From: Dictyobacter alpinus | GTDB taxonomy: Bacteria > Chloroflexota > Ktedonobacteria > Ktedonobacterales > Ktedonobacteraceae | DNA length: 64,000 nucleotides | Assembly: GCF_003967575.1 (NCBI RefSeq) | Contig: NZ_BIFT01000002.1 | Span: forward strand, 3,038,001 to 3,102,000 | Reading direction: 5' to 3' | Shown: one piece after another, positions 8,605 through 17,657 of the stretch | Layout of the letters: every line of letters begins with the position of its first letter | How positions within the stretch are numbered: the stretch's first letter is position 1 | The notes under the pieces: model-generated | What the model saw: the letters and a program-made list of their open reading frames with translations, nothing else | Database searches by the model: none | What the model was told of the DNA's origin: nothing | Made by a program: the position numbers and the translations under genes

Positions 8605-10065
8605 ATGAACACGACAATGTCTGTGCGGCGTTCAACCTATCTGCTGGGTTTGTTTTGTTTGCTAGGAGCAATGCTGCTCTCGGCCTGTGGCAATGATCAG
8701 CAGCAGAGCCAGGGTGGTCCAATCACTATCACGCTGGCCGGTCCTAACCAATGGAATAGTAGTGGTAAAAGCTTTGGAACTGGCTGGGATGCAGCGGTCC
8801 AGCAATTTGAAAAGCTGAATCCCAACGTCAAAGTCAAAATTACCGTCCTGCCACTATCCAACTTCTCACAGATTGAAGCCACCGAACTGGCCTCCGGTAG
8901 TGCACCCGACCTGATCTTCAACCAGACCAGCTACAAGCCCTACCAGGTCACCCCGTTAGATAGTTATCTACAGCAGCCCAACCCCTATGCTACCGAGAAG
9001 CCACACTGGATGGACTGGTTTGACTCACGAGCCTACAATCCGACCCTTTCAGGGGCCGCTGATGGGCACTTGTACTGGGTACCGCTCAACCTGGTGAGCG
9101 TAGGACTGTTTGTCAACCAAGATCTCTTCCAGAAAGCCGGAGTCAGCTATCCAATCAAGACCTACAAGGAATGGGAAACAGCCATCCAGAAATTTAAAGC
9201 CGCCGGCATTACGCCCATGGCCATGGACAACTCACAGATCGGCATTGCATTTCCCGTTGGCTCGATCCTGAACCAGATGATGAACAAATATTACAACGAC
9301 TTCAACTGGTTTGACGCCGCCGGAAAACCCGGAACTTATACAAACCTGACCACTAAAGACCTGATCCGAGCGGTGAAAAGCGGCAAGCTTAATGCCAACC
9401 TGCCCGAAGTCGTCGAAGCTTTGAAACTGGCCAAGGACATGTATGCCAACGGAGCGACCCCTAACTGGTCCGGTATCAAAGGCTTATCAGGTGCGGGCGT
9501 CAACCTGGATGATTTCCTGGCTGGTCGTACCGCCATGGCCTGGGGCGTCAATTTCGGAGCCGCCGAAGTATCCAAAGCCACCTTTAAAGTTGGTAGTATG
9601 GGTTTCCCAACGATCACCACTGAGACCACCCCACTCTCGACCAACCAGCCAGCTCAATTTGGTGTCACCACCGGTGGAACCAGTTACATGATCCCATCAA
9701 CCGTTAAAGGTGATCACCTCAAATATGCGGTACGCTTCCTGCAATTCATGACCGCACCCAAATATGCCCAGAGCTGGATTACCGCCACTACCGGAGTACC
9801 CTCAATCACCGGCATTACCGCTCCCGGTGTGATCAAAGGTTTCTCCGATGGCCCCTGGGGTGAAGCTCCAAAATCGGCTGGCTACTCCCTGCAAGGACTT
9901 TCACCGCAGCAAGGGCAAGACTATACCCAGATCATGCAAGGATACCTGCTGGGCACCACCAGCCTGTCCGCCACCCAGAGCAAGCTAGACGCCTCCTGGA
10001 AAGCGGCGGCCGACTATCAAATTCAGCAGAATCCGAACTGGCAGAGCGAAAGCTGGGCCAAATAA
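8605..10065 (+). CDS. Extracellular sugar-binding lipoprotein of the ABC importer
   Basis: A family 1 extracellular solute-binding protein, 486 residues. The signal peptide ends in the lipobox LLSAC, with Cys28 as the lipidated residue, followed by a polar linker rich in Gln. The mature part has the usual N-terminal strand (ITITLAGPNQW), FEKLNPNVKVKITVLP, a hinge, and a Trp/Tyr-rich cleft that suggests an oligosaccharide or sugar-acid ligand. It lies directly after the permeases and 74 bases before the dehydratase, so it supplies the substrate for that pathway. The exact ligand is inferred from context only. Confidence 0.9.
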   Translation: MNTTMSVRRSTYLLGLFCLLGAMLLSACGNDQQQSQGGPITITLAGPNQWNSSGKSFGTGWDAAVQQFEKLNPNVKVKITVLPLSNFSQIEATELASGSAPDLIFNQTSYKPYQVTPLDSYLQQPNPYATEKPHWMDWFDSRAYNPTLSGAADGHLYWVPLNLVSVGLFVNQDLFQKAGVSYPIKTYKEWETAIQKFKAAGITPMAMDNSQIGIAFPVGSILNQMMNKYYNDFNWFDAAGKPGTYTNLTTKDLIRAVKSGKLNANLPEVVEALKLAKDMYANGATPNWSGIKGLSGAGVNLDDFLAGRTAMAWGVNFGAAEVSKATFKVGSMGFPTITTETTPLSTNQPAQFGVTTGGTSYMIPSTVKGDHLKYAVRFLQFMTAPKYAQSWITATTGVPSITGITAPGVIKGFSDGPWGEAPKSAGYSLQGLSPQQGQDYTQIMQGYLLGTTSLSATQSKLDASWKAAADYQIQQNPNWQSESWAK

Positions 10066-10139
10066 GCAGCCGATTGACATGCCTTCTGCCATGGGGGCAT
10101 GTCACATTTGTGGGCGCCTTCAACTGGAAAGGTTGGATC

Positions 10140-11282
10140 ATGAAGATTACCGGCGTTCATTGCCGAACATTACAACTAAAAGAGGAGTTATCATCGCAGC
10201 CCTCGTGGTTATCGGAAGCGGTCATTGCCAATCCGATGTCGCTCTATCCACGTTATGCAGCCCGGCGCTCGTCCTGGATGGCTCCTTTTTCGGGATTAGC
10301 GGTCCTGATAGATACAGACGAAGGGATCCAGGGACTGGCCGTGGCTGATGGTGGCGCGGCCGTACAGATCATCATCGAGCAACACTTTGCGCGCTTGCTG
10401 GTGGGAGAAGATCCGAGCGATATCGAGCTCCTGTGGGACCAGATGTTCCGTGCCTCTTTACCGTATGGACGCAAAGGACTGAGCATGTTCGCAATCAGTG
10501 CCGTAGATTGCGCGTTATGGGATATCCTTGGTAAAGCACTCCAGCAGCCGGTCTATCGCCTATTGGGGGGAGCCACCAAAGAGGATATGCCAGTCTACGA
10601 AACCACCAATGATCGAGTCGATTGGGATAACGCTGCCTTCTTTGGCGTCAAGCTTGCCATGCCCTATGGTCCTGCTGATGGGCGCGAAGGACTACTCAAG
10701 AATCGCGATCTGGTCAAAGAATGTCGTGAGCGCATTGGCGAGAAGCGCGATATTATGCTGGACTGTTATATGGCCTGGGATGTTGAGTACACCATTCGCA
10801 TGATCGATCTGGTCGAACCCTATGGAGTACGCTGGATCGAGGAGGCTTTGACCCCGGACAATATTCATGGCTATGAAAAGCTCGCCCGTTATACTGGTCC
10901 GATTGCGCTGGCAACTGGAGAACATGAATACTCACGTTGGGGACATCGCGACCTACTGGCAACTGGAGCTATCTCTGTCTTCCAGCCTGATATCAACTGG
11001 GTTGGGGGCATCACCGAGACGCGCAAGATCTGTGCCATGGCCTCAGCCTGGGGATTGATTGTTTGTCCACACGCAGGAGGGTTGCAGGCTGCGGGCCTGC
11101 ATCTGATCAAGAGTCAGGTCAACTGTCCATTCGCTGAATGGGTACGCACCTGGAACCGGGATAGCGGGCGTCCGGCTGCAGGCGTGCTGGGCATTCCTGA
11201 TCCAATTGATGGGCGTATTCGGCCTGGTGAAGAGCCAGGACTGGGTATGCATTTAAATGAAGATGTGCTCAGACCAGCCTGA
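10140..11282 (+). CDS. Enolase-superfamily sugar-acid dehydratase, L-rhamnonate dehydratase-like
   Basis: A mandelate racemase/muconate lactonising enzyme homologue of 380 residues. Metal ligands are visible as Asp208 (LDCYMAW), Glu234 (WIEEAL) and Glu261 (GEHEY); His311 (CPHAGG) fits the catalytic base. The blocks RKGLSMFAISAVDCALWD, GEHEYSRWGHRDLL and QPDINWVGGITE are close in kind to rhamnonate dehydratases, which turn L-rhamnonate into 2-keto-3-deoxy-L-rhamnonate. Related acids such as lyxonate or mannonate cannot be excluded. The start at 10140 follows GGAAAGG. An SDR gene follows after 14 bases. Confidence 0.85.
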   Translation: MKITGVHCRTLQLKEELSSQPSWLSEAVIANPMSLYPRYAARRSSWMAPFSGLAVLIDTDEGIQGLAVADGGAAVQIIIEQHFARLLVGEDPSDIELLWDQMFRASLPYGRKGLSMFAISAVDCALWDILGKALQQPVYRLLGGATKEDMPVYETTNDRVDWDNAAFFGVKLAMPYGPADGREGLLKNRDLVKECRERIGEKRDIMLDCYMAWDVEYTIRMIDLVEPYGVRWIEEALTPDNIHGYEKLARYTGPIALATGEHEYSRWGHRDLLATGAISVFQPDINWVGGITETRKICAMASAWGLIVCPHAGGLQAAGLHLIKSQVNCPFAEWVRTWNRDSGRPAAGVLGIPDPIDGRIRPGEEPGLGMHLNEDVLRPA

Positions 11283-11296
11283 AGGGACAATACACT

Positions 11297-12067
11297 ATGC
11301 CTAAACTAGATGGGCGGGTCGCGATCATAACCGGTGGGGCCCGAGGGATCGGAGCCAGTATTGCCCAGACCCTGGCCGAGCATGGCGCGCATATTGCCAT
11401 CCTGGACTGGAAATTGGATGAAGAGTCAGACCAGATTGTGCATGCCATTGAGAAACTGGGTCGGCAAGTCAAGACCATCGAGATCGACGTCTCACAGTCC
11501 GAACAGGTCAATGCTGCTATTCAGGAGATCAGCGAGTATTATGGACGCATCGACATCCTGGTCAACAACGCTGGCATCTGCCCGTTTGGAGATCTCTTAT
11601 CAATTACAGACGAGATCTGGAGCAAGACCCTGAACGTCAATCTTAGTAGTATGTTTTATCTGGCGCGGGCCGTAGCTCCAATCATGCAAGAGCAACAGAG
11701 CGGAGTCATAATTAATATCTCTACCGTTTCGACCCAACTTTGCAGTCCACACCAGGTACATTATATCGCCTCCAAAGGTGGGGTTGATGCCCTGACCAGA
11801 GCGCTAGCTGTGGCGCTCTCGCCTTACAATGTACGCGTCAATGCCGTGGCCCCGTTGGGAGCCGCAACTGCCATCAACCAGAACGTCGAAGTACAGCAAG
11901 AGGCCTGGGCCAGAAGTGGAGTTCCCCTGCTCCTGCGTAACACCCTGATCCCACGTCATGGCGTCCCCCAGGACTACGCCAACGGCGTCCTTTACCTTGT
12001 CTCGGACGAAGCAGCTTTTATTACCGGCATTATATTACCAATCGAAGGAGGTGCCCTCCTCATCTAG
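11297..12067 (+). CDS. SDR-family NAD(P)-dependent oxidoreductase
   Basis: A classical short-chain dehydrogenase of 256 residues. The cofactor motif is TGGARGIG (about 13-20), followed by NNAG, the active Ser in NISTVS, and a Tyr-x-x-x-Lys in HYIASKGG. An Asp at the end of the second strand (AILDW) favours NAD over NADP. Next to a rhamnonate-dehydratase-like gene, it could oxidise the sugar (an L-rhamnose 1-dehydrogenase role) or the 2-keto-3-deoxy acid in the non-phosphorylated rhamnose route. This is inference from context. Confidence 0.85.
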   Translation: MPKLDGRVAIITGGARGIGASIAQTLAEHGAHIAILDWKLDEESDQIVHAIEKLGRQVKTIEIDVSQSEQVNAAIQEISEYYGRIDILVNNAGICPFGDLLSITDEIWSKTLNVNLSSMFYLARAVAPIMQEQQSGVIINISTVSTQLCSPHQVHYIASKGGVDALTRALAVALSPYNVRVNAVAPLGAATAINQNVEVQQEAWARSGVPLLLRNTLIPRHGVPQDYANGVLYLVSDEAAFITGIILPIEGGALLI

Positions 12068-12171
12068 CTTTTCCTGAGCTCTACTATATGTTTGGCTTAT
12101 GGAACAACGTTGTTCGGAACCGTCCATAATTGTCCAGTTTATGTTTTCTCAGCACAAAAGGGAGGAAGCAC

Positions 12172-14313
12172 ATGCCAATAAGGAAGTTGGGATACTGGCC
12201 TATCAGTGGTTTTGTGGTTGCATTGCTGGTAGCTGCACTCACGCTGAATTTTGTCCAGGTAGCACGGGCAGCCAGCACGACCTATTATATAAACAATCAG
12301 AGTGGCACAAATTGTAATAATGCAGGTTCCGGTACCACACAAAGCGCGCCCTGGTGTGATTTCACGCCAGTCAATAGCCGTACTTTTGGAGCAGGCGACC
12401 AGATATTGCTCGCACGTGGAGCTAGCTGGAACCAGCAGATGACCATCAACGGCTCTGGAAGCGCCACCAGCTATGCCAGGATCGATGCCTATGGAACAGG
12501 AGCGCGTCCAAAGATTATCCGCAATGGCAATGAAGCCGAGCGTGCGATCCGTATGAACGATCCATCTTACTGGAGCGTCAACAACCTGGAGCTTGGTTCA
12601 GCAGGCACAGGCATCCTGGTTTATTACAGTACCCTCTCACACCAGGGACTGCGTTTCTCTAATATCTATGTGCACGACATTCGTGGCATCCATCAAGGCA
12701 ACACGACCAGTGGCCAGAATGACCGCATCTGGAATTCCGCCGGCATCGAGATTACCGGTAGTGTTACATTCACATCCAGCCAGTATGCGCTCCAGGATAT
12801 CAAATTGGACGCTATCGAAGGTACGCATAACCAGGACAGCATCTCATTCGACTGGTTTAATGGCATAACCTCCAGTGATGGCGGCGATGGACACAATCTG
12901 GTCCAGAATGTTACTCTGAGCAACCTGTATCTCCATGATGACAATGGTCCTGCCGCCGGTTGTGATGAAGGTATGCGCCTGGTCAACATGCAGAACGTTA
13001 CTATTTTGAACTCCCAACTCAACAACGAGGCCGCTTGCCATAGTCCCACAGGTACCGCAGGGATTATCTTTGGTCGCCTGCAAAATGTCACATTCGTTAA
13101 CAGTATCATGACCAATGTTCCCAACACCAGTTCACCTGACCAGACCGGATTTGACTATGAATGCTGCAATAATCAGGTACGTATCCGCAATAGCTACATT
13201 GCCGGTAACGCGGGCGCCGGCATTGAGTTTCTGGCCATCCATGGTAGTAGCGATCAGAGTACTAATGGCGAGGTCTCCGGAAACCTGTTTCGTAACAATG
13301 GTAACGGAGGTATTGAACGACTGGGCAATGACATCACACCAACCGGAACTATCCGTGATAATTTATACTCCGAAGCAGCCGGGCTGACGACTACCGCTGG
13401 AGGCGCCAACTTTAACGGTTTTACGCTAACCAATAACATCCAGGCTACCGCCGCCAGCGCGCTATACAACGCAAGCAACGACTTCAGTGGCACGCAAGGG
13501 CAGCAGAACTGGTCCTATCAAGCCAGTAGCAATGGTAGCAGTTGGAGCAATCTGCCATATGATACCAGTGCCAGCACCTGGAAACCAACCACCTCATCTG
13601 TCCCGCAGATCACCCGCTTTGGCATGCATCCAGATAGCTGTGCGGCATGCTGGGTTGGGCGTACCTGGACAGCGCCAGCTGGAGGCACCATCAGTATCCG
13701 TGGTCGTGTCCTCAAAGTTGATACTGATGGCGGCAATGGGATTGTCGCACGCATCACCAAAAATGGGAGCGTCATCTGGGGGTCGCAGACCATCGCCTAT
13801 AACGACCAGAATGGTAGTGAGAGCAACCTTGACGGCCTTGCCGTCAGCGCCCAGGACGTTGTGCGTTTCGAAATCGCCAACAATGGCGACAACACCTACG
13901 ACACCACCAGCTGGACACCATCCATTGCTTATACAGGTACAGCTACACCTGCTCTCAATCGTTACTACAACACTGCCATCGCAGACCATTGGATTACCAG
14001 CGGTAGCGTCGGCTCCGGATATCATCTAGAAAGTACCCTCGGTTATCTCTATACCAATAGTCAGAGCGGCACCATTGCCCTGTATGGTTGTAGCGTTGGA
14101 ACAGATCACTTTATCTCACCCAACTCTAACTGCGAAGGCTATACCGTCCTGCGAACTGAAGGCTGGATCTATAGTACACAACCAGGCGGTGTCGCTACAA
14201 CCCACATCTACCGTTGTCGAGCTGGAAGTGACCACTTCATCTCGACCGATGCTAATTGTGAAGGCCAGACCTTTGAACAATCTCTTGGATATGTCTTGAG
14301 TGCTCCCCAATAA
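12172..14313 (+). CDS. Secreted right-handed beta-helix protein with C-terminal DUF5648-type repeats
   Basis: A 713-residue exported protein. The signal peptide ends near ARA (about residue 33). Residues 35-430 carry short strand repeats rich in Asn/Ser/Gly (YVHDIR, NVTLSNLYLHDDNG, ISGNLF-type turns) typical of pectate-lyase-like parallel beta-helices. A jelly-roll-like segment follows (about 430-600). The last 115 residues hold two copies of a DHFISPNSNCEG / DHFISTDANCEG module with flanking GY/GW, as in DUF5648. It probably binds or cuts a plant or microbial polysaccharide at the cell surface, feeding the importer upstream. The start at 12172 follows GGGAGGAAG. No catalytic residue can be named with safety. 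Confidence 0.8.
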   Translation: MPIRKLGYWPISGFVVALLVAALTLNFVQVARAASTTYYINNQSGTNCNNAGSGTTQSAPWCDFTPVNSRTFGAGDQILLARGASWNQQMTINGSGSATSYARIDAYGTGARPKIIRNGNEAERAIRMNDPSYWSVNNLELGSAGTGILVYYSTLSHQGLRFSNIYVHDIRGIHQGNTTSGQNDRIWNSAGIEITGSVTFTSSQYALQDIKLDAIEGTHNQDSISFDWFNGITSSDGGDGHNLVQNVTLSNLYLHDDNGPAAGCDEGMRLVNMQNVTILNSQLNNEAACHSPTGTAGIIFGRLQNVTFVNSIMTNVPNTSSPDQTGFDYECCNNQVRIRNSYIAGNAGAGIEFLAIHGSSDQSTNGEVSGNLFRNNGNGGIERLGNDITPTGTIRDNLYSEAAGLTTTAGGANFNGFTLTNNIQATAASALYNASNDFSGTQGQQNWSYQASSNGSSWSNLPYDTSASTWKPTTSSVPQITRFGMHPDSCAACWVGRTWTAPAGGTISIRGRVLKVDTDGGNGIVARITKNGSVIWGSQTIAYNDQNGSESNLDGLAVSAQDVVRFEIANNGDNTYDTTSWTPSIAYTGTATPALNRYYNTAIADHWITSGSVGSGYHLESTLGYLYTNSQSGTIALYGCSVGTDHFISPNSNCEGYTVLRTEGWIYSTQPGGVATTHIYRCRAGSDHFISTDANCEGQTFEQSLGYVLSAPQ

Positions 14314-14319
14314 AGTATC

Positions 14320-14354
14320 GATGCTGACCTGACTTATTCAGGCAGGTCAGCATC
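14320..14354. terminator. Hairpin after the beta-helix gene
   Basis: GATGCTGACCTG (14320-14331) and CAGGTCAGCATC (14343-14354) form a perfect 12-bp stem with an 11-base loop, six bases after the stop. No clean T-run follows. A second short stem (14381-14388 with 14408-14415) lies before the convergent CPBP gene, so the gap is probably a two-way termination zone. Confidence 0.6.
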
Positions 14355-14399
14355 CTTCGCAAATCAGCTTAAGCTAGTTGTCAGGCTGGAATATACACT

Positions 14400-15419
14400 T
14401 TAAATTTCAGCCTGACTCGTTGTGTTATTTAACTTGGTAGCTTTCGTCTGCTCGTTTTTATACAGGGCAAGTGGTGTAAAAAGCTGTATTTTTCCATAGC
14501 GCCAGCGGATATAGGCCAAGAGGATGAGTATGCCAAGCAGGAAGGCACAGATGGAGAGGAGACCACCATCGGGGCCGGCGATGCCACCGGTCCATATGAT
14601 GGGTCCATGCTGGTGGAAAATGAAGAGGGAAGCCAGGTTGTTGGGAGTCTGTCCAGCGATGGGGAAGCCATAGATGTTGCCCTGAGTAAAATCCCAGGTC
14701 ATGTGCAGACCGAGGGCAAAACCGAGATTGCCGGTTAAAATGTATCCCAGTCCCATTAACAGCCCTGCCATGCTGATGCTGATCATTTCCAGCAAAGTGA
14801 CATGTGGATTAGAATAATGCCCAAAACCAAAGAGCAGCGATGTAAGTAACCAGGAGAGTACGATGGCCCTCCGGGAGCCAATAGATGGTGTGTTGAAGAC
14901 CTGAGCAAAGTTACGTAGTGGATAGCTACGTGCGAATGTTTCTTCGAAGAGAGCAACCAGCAGGAAATTGAGCAACCAGGCCCCCAGAACAACGATAAAA
15001 GGTAATGTTGTAACTTGATTGAAAAAGAGCCGTGATACAGATATCCAGCCAGCTAGCCACATAACCAGCACAAGTGCGCTATTTAAGAATACTCCTAATA
15101 AGGATCCAAATATAAAATCAAGCCACCAATTCTTATTGAGATGATATCCAAAGTGCTTAAAACGATCGTGATCAAGAAAACGTACTACAAGCCAGGTCAG
15201 TACAAGTGTTGCAACAGCGCTTGCCAACATAGTATTGACAAGTTGTAGCAGGGGAAGCGCCATTCTCAAGTGTACAAGCAATAAAATAATAGCCAGAGGA
15301 AAGTAGAGAGCATAGACAACTATGTAAATCGCAGGAGTGCCCAGGATAAAAAGCAATAGCAGTCTCCAGAGAGCACGAACGCGTCGCTCTTTCTGGTTCC
15401 AAAACAGATTCTTAAGCAT
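14400..15419 (-). CDS. CPBP-family (Abi/CAAX) intramembrane metalloprotease
   Basis: A polytopic membrane protein of 339 residues. The CPBP signature motifs are present: EETFARSYPLR (EExxxR, Glu pair), a first His in FGFGHYSNPH, and a later His in LGLHMTWDF. The family includes prenyl-protein proteases, bacteriocin-immunity proteins and regulators of anti-sigma factors; no partner gene here points to one role. I place the start at 15419 (MLKNLFW) because GGGAGAT lies seven bases upstream; the longer frame from 15464 has no site. Confidence 0.85.
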   Translation of the reverse strand: MLKNLFWNQKERRVRALWRLLLLFILGTPAIYIVVYALYFPLAIILLLVHLRMALPLLQLVNTMLASAVATLVLTWLVVRFLDHDRFKHFGYHLNKNWWLDFIFGSLLGVFLNSALVLVMWLAGWISVSRLFFNQVTTLPFIVVLGAWLLNFLLVALFEETFARSYPLRNFAQVFNTPSIGSRRAIVLSWLLTSLLFGFGHYSNPHVTLLEMISISMAGLLMGLGYILTGNLGFALGLHMTWDFTQGNIYGFPIAGQTPNNLASLFIFHQHGPIIWTGGIAGPDGGLLSICAFLLGILILLAYIRWRYGKIQLFTPLALYKNEQTKATKLNNTTSQAEI

Positions 15420-15646
15420 AAAATATCTCCCAGCTTTTAAAAATACTTTGTTATAGACTAGCATAAAGATGTCTTATTTATGTTTTAGAATTGTCTCAAA
15501 CCTGTCTCGTTTATAATAGGTAAATAGCAGTTAAGATATTTACAAGAATGAATAGTCGCTGATGCAATAAGAGCTAGGATATGATATGTGAGAAAGAAGA
15601 CCAGGACATCATGCCCTGGCCTGTTTTTCTATTTGTAGAAGTGGCT

Positions 15647-16606
15647 TCAGGCGAGAGCCTGTGGATTGACGATGTTGAGGGGATTGCCGGCGGCGAAGGC
15701 GAGCAGGTTGTCGAAGGCCTCCTTAAAATAGACTTCGTAGCTACCTTTCTCGACATAGCCAAGGTGTGGCGTACACACAACGTTATCCATTTGAAGTAAG
15801 GGAGAGGTGGTGAGTGGCTCGACTTCGTAGACATCGACGGCCGCATAGCCAGGATGGCCAGTGTGGAGTGCCTCCTCTAGTGCGTCAGGTGCGACCAATA
15901 GGGCCCGGCTGGTATTGACGAACAGGGCGTCGGGCTTCATGCGTTGCAGATCGCTGGCTGTGACAATGCCACGTGTTTCTGGAAGGAGTTTGACATGGAT
16001 ACTCAACACATCGGCCTGCTCAAACAGCTGCTGCTGGCTGTTGGCGACCGCGAAGCCATCGGCCTGCGCACGGCTCAGGGAGCCTTCGCGTCCCCATACG
16101 ATGACTTGCATTCCGAAGGCCCGACCATAATTGGCTACCAGTTTACCAATATTGCCATAACCAAAGATACCAAGTACACGACCATGCAAGCCAAGTCCTA
16201 GCGTCGACTGCCAGCGACCCGCCTTCAGATTAGCAACCTCCTGTGGAATATGGCGTAGCGTCGCCAGGATTAGTCCCCAGGTCAGTTCAGCCGTAGAATA
16301 GGGAGAACCGCCACCGGCCGCGACAGGAATACCATGGCGATTGCAGGCGTCCAGGTCTATATGCGGCATACCGCGACCAGTCTGGCTAATAAACTTCAGT
16401 TTAGGGAGTTGGGACAGCAGATCCTCTGTGATCGCCGTACGTTCGCGGATCAGTACCAGAGCGTCGGAATCCTGAAAGCGCTCGGCCAGCTTTTTGACAT
16501 CCTGCGTGCTATCGTTGTAGATTGTCACCTCATGTCCAGTCAAGCTGGCAAAGCAGTCAAGGGTGCGTACCGCATCCTGGTAATCGTCAGGAATTACAAT
16601 TTTCAT
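15647..16606 (-). CDS. D-isomer-specific 2-hydroxyacid dehydrogenase
   Basis: A 319-residue protein of the D-2-hydroxyacid/phosphoglycerate dehydrogenase family. The Rossmann loop is LGIFGYGNIG. The catalytic set is visible as Arg in NTSRALLV, Glu in VYEVEPL and His in TPHLGYVEK. There is no ACT domain, so a serine-regulated SerA is unlikely, and hydroxypyruvate, glyoxylate or another small 2-keto acid is the more likely substrate. I chose the ATG at 16606 because it gives the usual N-terminus (MKIVIPDDYQDAV); two upstream in-frame ATGs exist. It seems to be a single gene. Confidence 0.88.
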   Translation of the reverse strand: MKIVIPDDYQDAVRTLDCFASLTGHEVTIYNDSTQDVKKLAERFQDSDALVLIRERTAITEDLLSQLPKLKFISQTGRGMPHIDLDACNRHGIPVAAGGGSPYSTAELTWGLILATLRHIPQEVANLKAGRWQSTLGLGLHGRVLGIFGYGNIGKLVANYGRAFGMQVIVWGREGSLSRAQADGFAVANSQQQLFEQADVLSIHVKLLPETRGIVTASDLQRMKPDALFVNTSRALLVAPDALEEALHTGHPGYAAVDVYEVEPLTTSPLLQMDNVVCTPHLGYVEKGSYEVYFKEAFDNLLAFAAGNPLNIVNPQALA

Positions 16607-16725
16607 TTTCAATCTCATTTCAATGGTGCCCATTCAATCACTCTATTATATATCAAGGCTGTATGCTGACGTGCTGAGTCTTCGGGAAGGTTGGCGGCTT
16701 TTATATGCTGATCTGGTTATATGCA

Positions 16726-16761
16726 TTGACAGTTATATAACTAATATGGTATATTAATTTT
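16726..16761 (+). promoter_or_regulatory. Leaderless promoter with internal palindrome for the arsR-type gene
   Basis: TTGACA (16726-16731) and TATATT (16750-16755) are 18 bases apart. The expected start of transcription falls on the ATG at 16762, so the mRNA should have no leader; no ribosome site is seen. The spacer begins with the perfect palindrome AGTTATATAACT (16731-16742), a good site for repression by the ArsR-type product. Confidence 0.65.
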
Positions 16762-17094
16762 ATGATGACAACCTTTGATGCATTAGCTGATCCCATGCGC
16801 AGACGTATATTGGACTTACTCCGTGAGCGACCCCATACGGTGGGGGAGTTAACTGACTTGCTTTCTATTAGTCAGCCGGGTATTTCCAAGCATTTGCGTG
16901 TACTCCGCGAAGTGGGGTTGGTGCGGGTGCGCCAGGATGCGCAACGGCACTGGTATGAGCTACAGCCTGAACCATTAGCAGAAGTCTATGCATGGTTAGA
17001 ATCCTATCATCACCTCTGGGATGAGCGGTTCCAGTATCTGGATACTTATCTGGACAGTTTGCAGGAGAAAGAGAAAGAGAAGAAACATGACTGA
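16762..17094 (+). CDS. ArsR-family winged-helix repressor
   Basis: A 110-residue HTH protein whose core, TVGELTDLLSISQPGISKHLRVLREVGLV, is the standard ArsR recognition region, followed by the wing (VRQDAQRHWYEL). It has no Cys pair for metal sensing and belongs to the ArsR subgroup found beside SRPBCC genes. Its end overlaps the SRPBCC start by eight bases, so the two are translationally coupled. The promoter is probably leaderless and self-repressed. The first of two adjacent ATGs is taken. Confidence 0.92.
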   Translation: MMTTFDALADPMRRRILDLLRERPHTVGELTDLLSISQPGISKHLRVLREVGLVRVRQDAQRHWYELQPEPLAEVYAWLESYHHLWDERFQYLDTYLDSLQEKEKEKKHD

Positions 17095-17572
17095 GACAGA
17101 GCGTTTTGCTACTACCCTCGCGACGCCATCGGATCAAGAGATCGTTATCACACGGACCTTTAACGCACCCCCTCGACTAGTCTTTGAGGCATGGACCAGG
17201 CCAGAGCATGTACAGCACTGGTATCGAACCAGGGATATGACTCTGGTAATCTGCCAGATTGATCTGCGTCCAGGAGGAGCCTATCGTTATGTCTTGCAAG
17301 ATACTTCCGGTCAGGAGTATGCCTTCTCAGGAGTATATCGTGAGGTCGTGCCCTATACAAAGTTGGTCTACACGGATGGCTTCGAAGGGATGCCGGGACA
17401 TGAAGCCGTGGTCACGCTGACCTTTGAGGAAGATAACGGTAAGACAACGCTGATGAGTCGATCGCTCTACCAGAGTGAAGAAGACCGCAACGCGCATCTC
17501 AATTCCGGGATGGAGCAGGGGACCAGAGAACTCCTTTCTCGACTTGAAGAGCTTCTGCAAACCCTGGTATGA
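17087..17572 (+). CDS. SRPBCC (AHSA1-like) domain protein
   Basis: A 162-residue START-like protein. It opens with the AHSA1-type strand IVITRTFNAPPRLVFEAWT and has the WYRTRDMT and GGAYRYVLQD blocks and the C-terminal long helix (MEQGTRELLSRLEELLQTL). This fold encloses a hydrophobic ligand or helps Hsp90-like partners. Pairing with an ArsR regulator in an overlapping operon is common and suggests a stress or xenobiotic role. The ATG at 17087 is inside the arsR stop region; the longer upstream frame is only the shadow of arsR. Confidence 0.9.
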   Translation: MTETERFATTLATPSDQEIVITRTFNAPPRLVFEAWTRPEHVQHWYRTRDMTLVICQIDLRPGGAYRYVLQDTSGQEYAFSGVYREVVPYTKLVYTDGFEGMPGHEAVVTLTFEEDNGKTTLMSRSLYQSEEDRNAHLNSGMEQGTRELLSRLEELLQTLV

Positions 17573-17657
17573 CAGTCGGGTAAAGCGTTGATGAATAGGC
17601 ATGGCGAGTTGAGAATAGCGCTAAATGGTCTCGCCAGATTACAGGAAGGGACCACCT

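Noticed and set aside
13487..14029. 180-codon open frame inside the beta-helix gene
   Set aside because: It is a shadow in another frame of a clearly coding sequence; composition is low in complexity and has no start signal.
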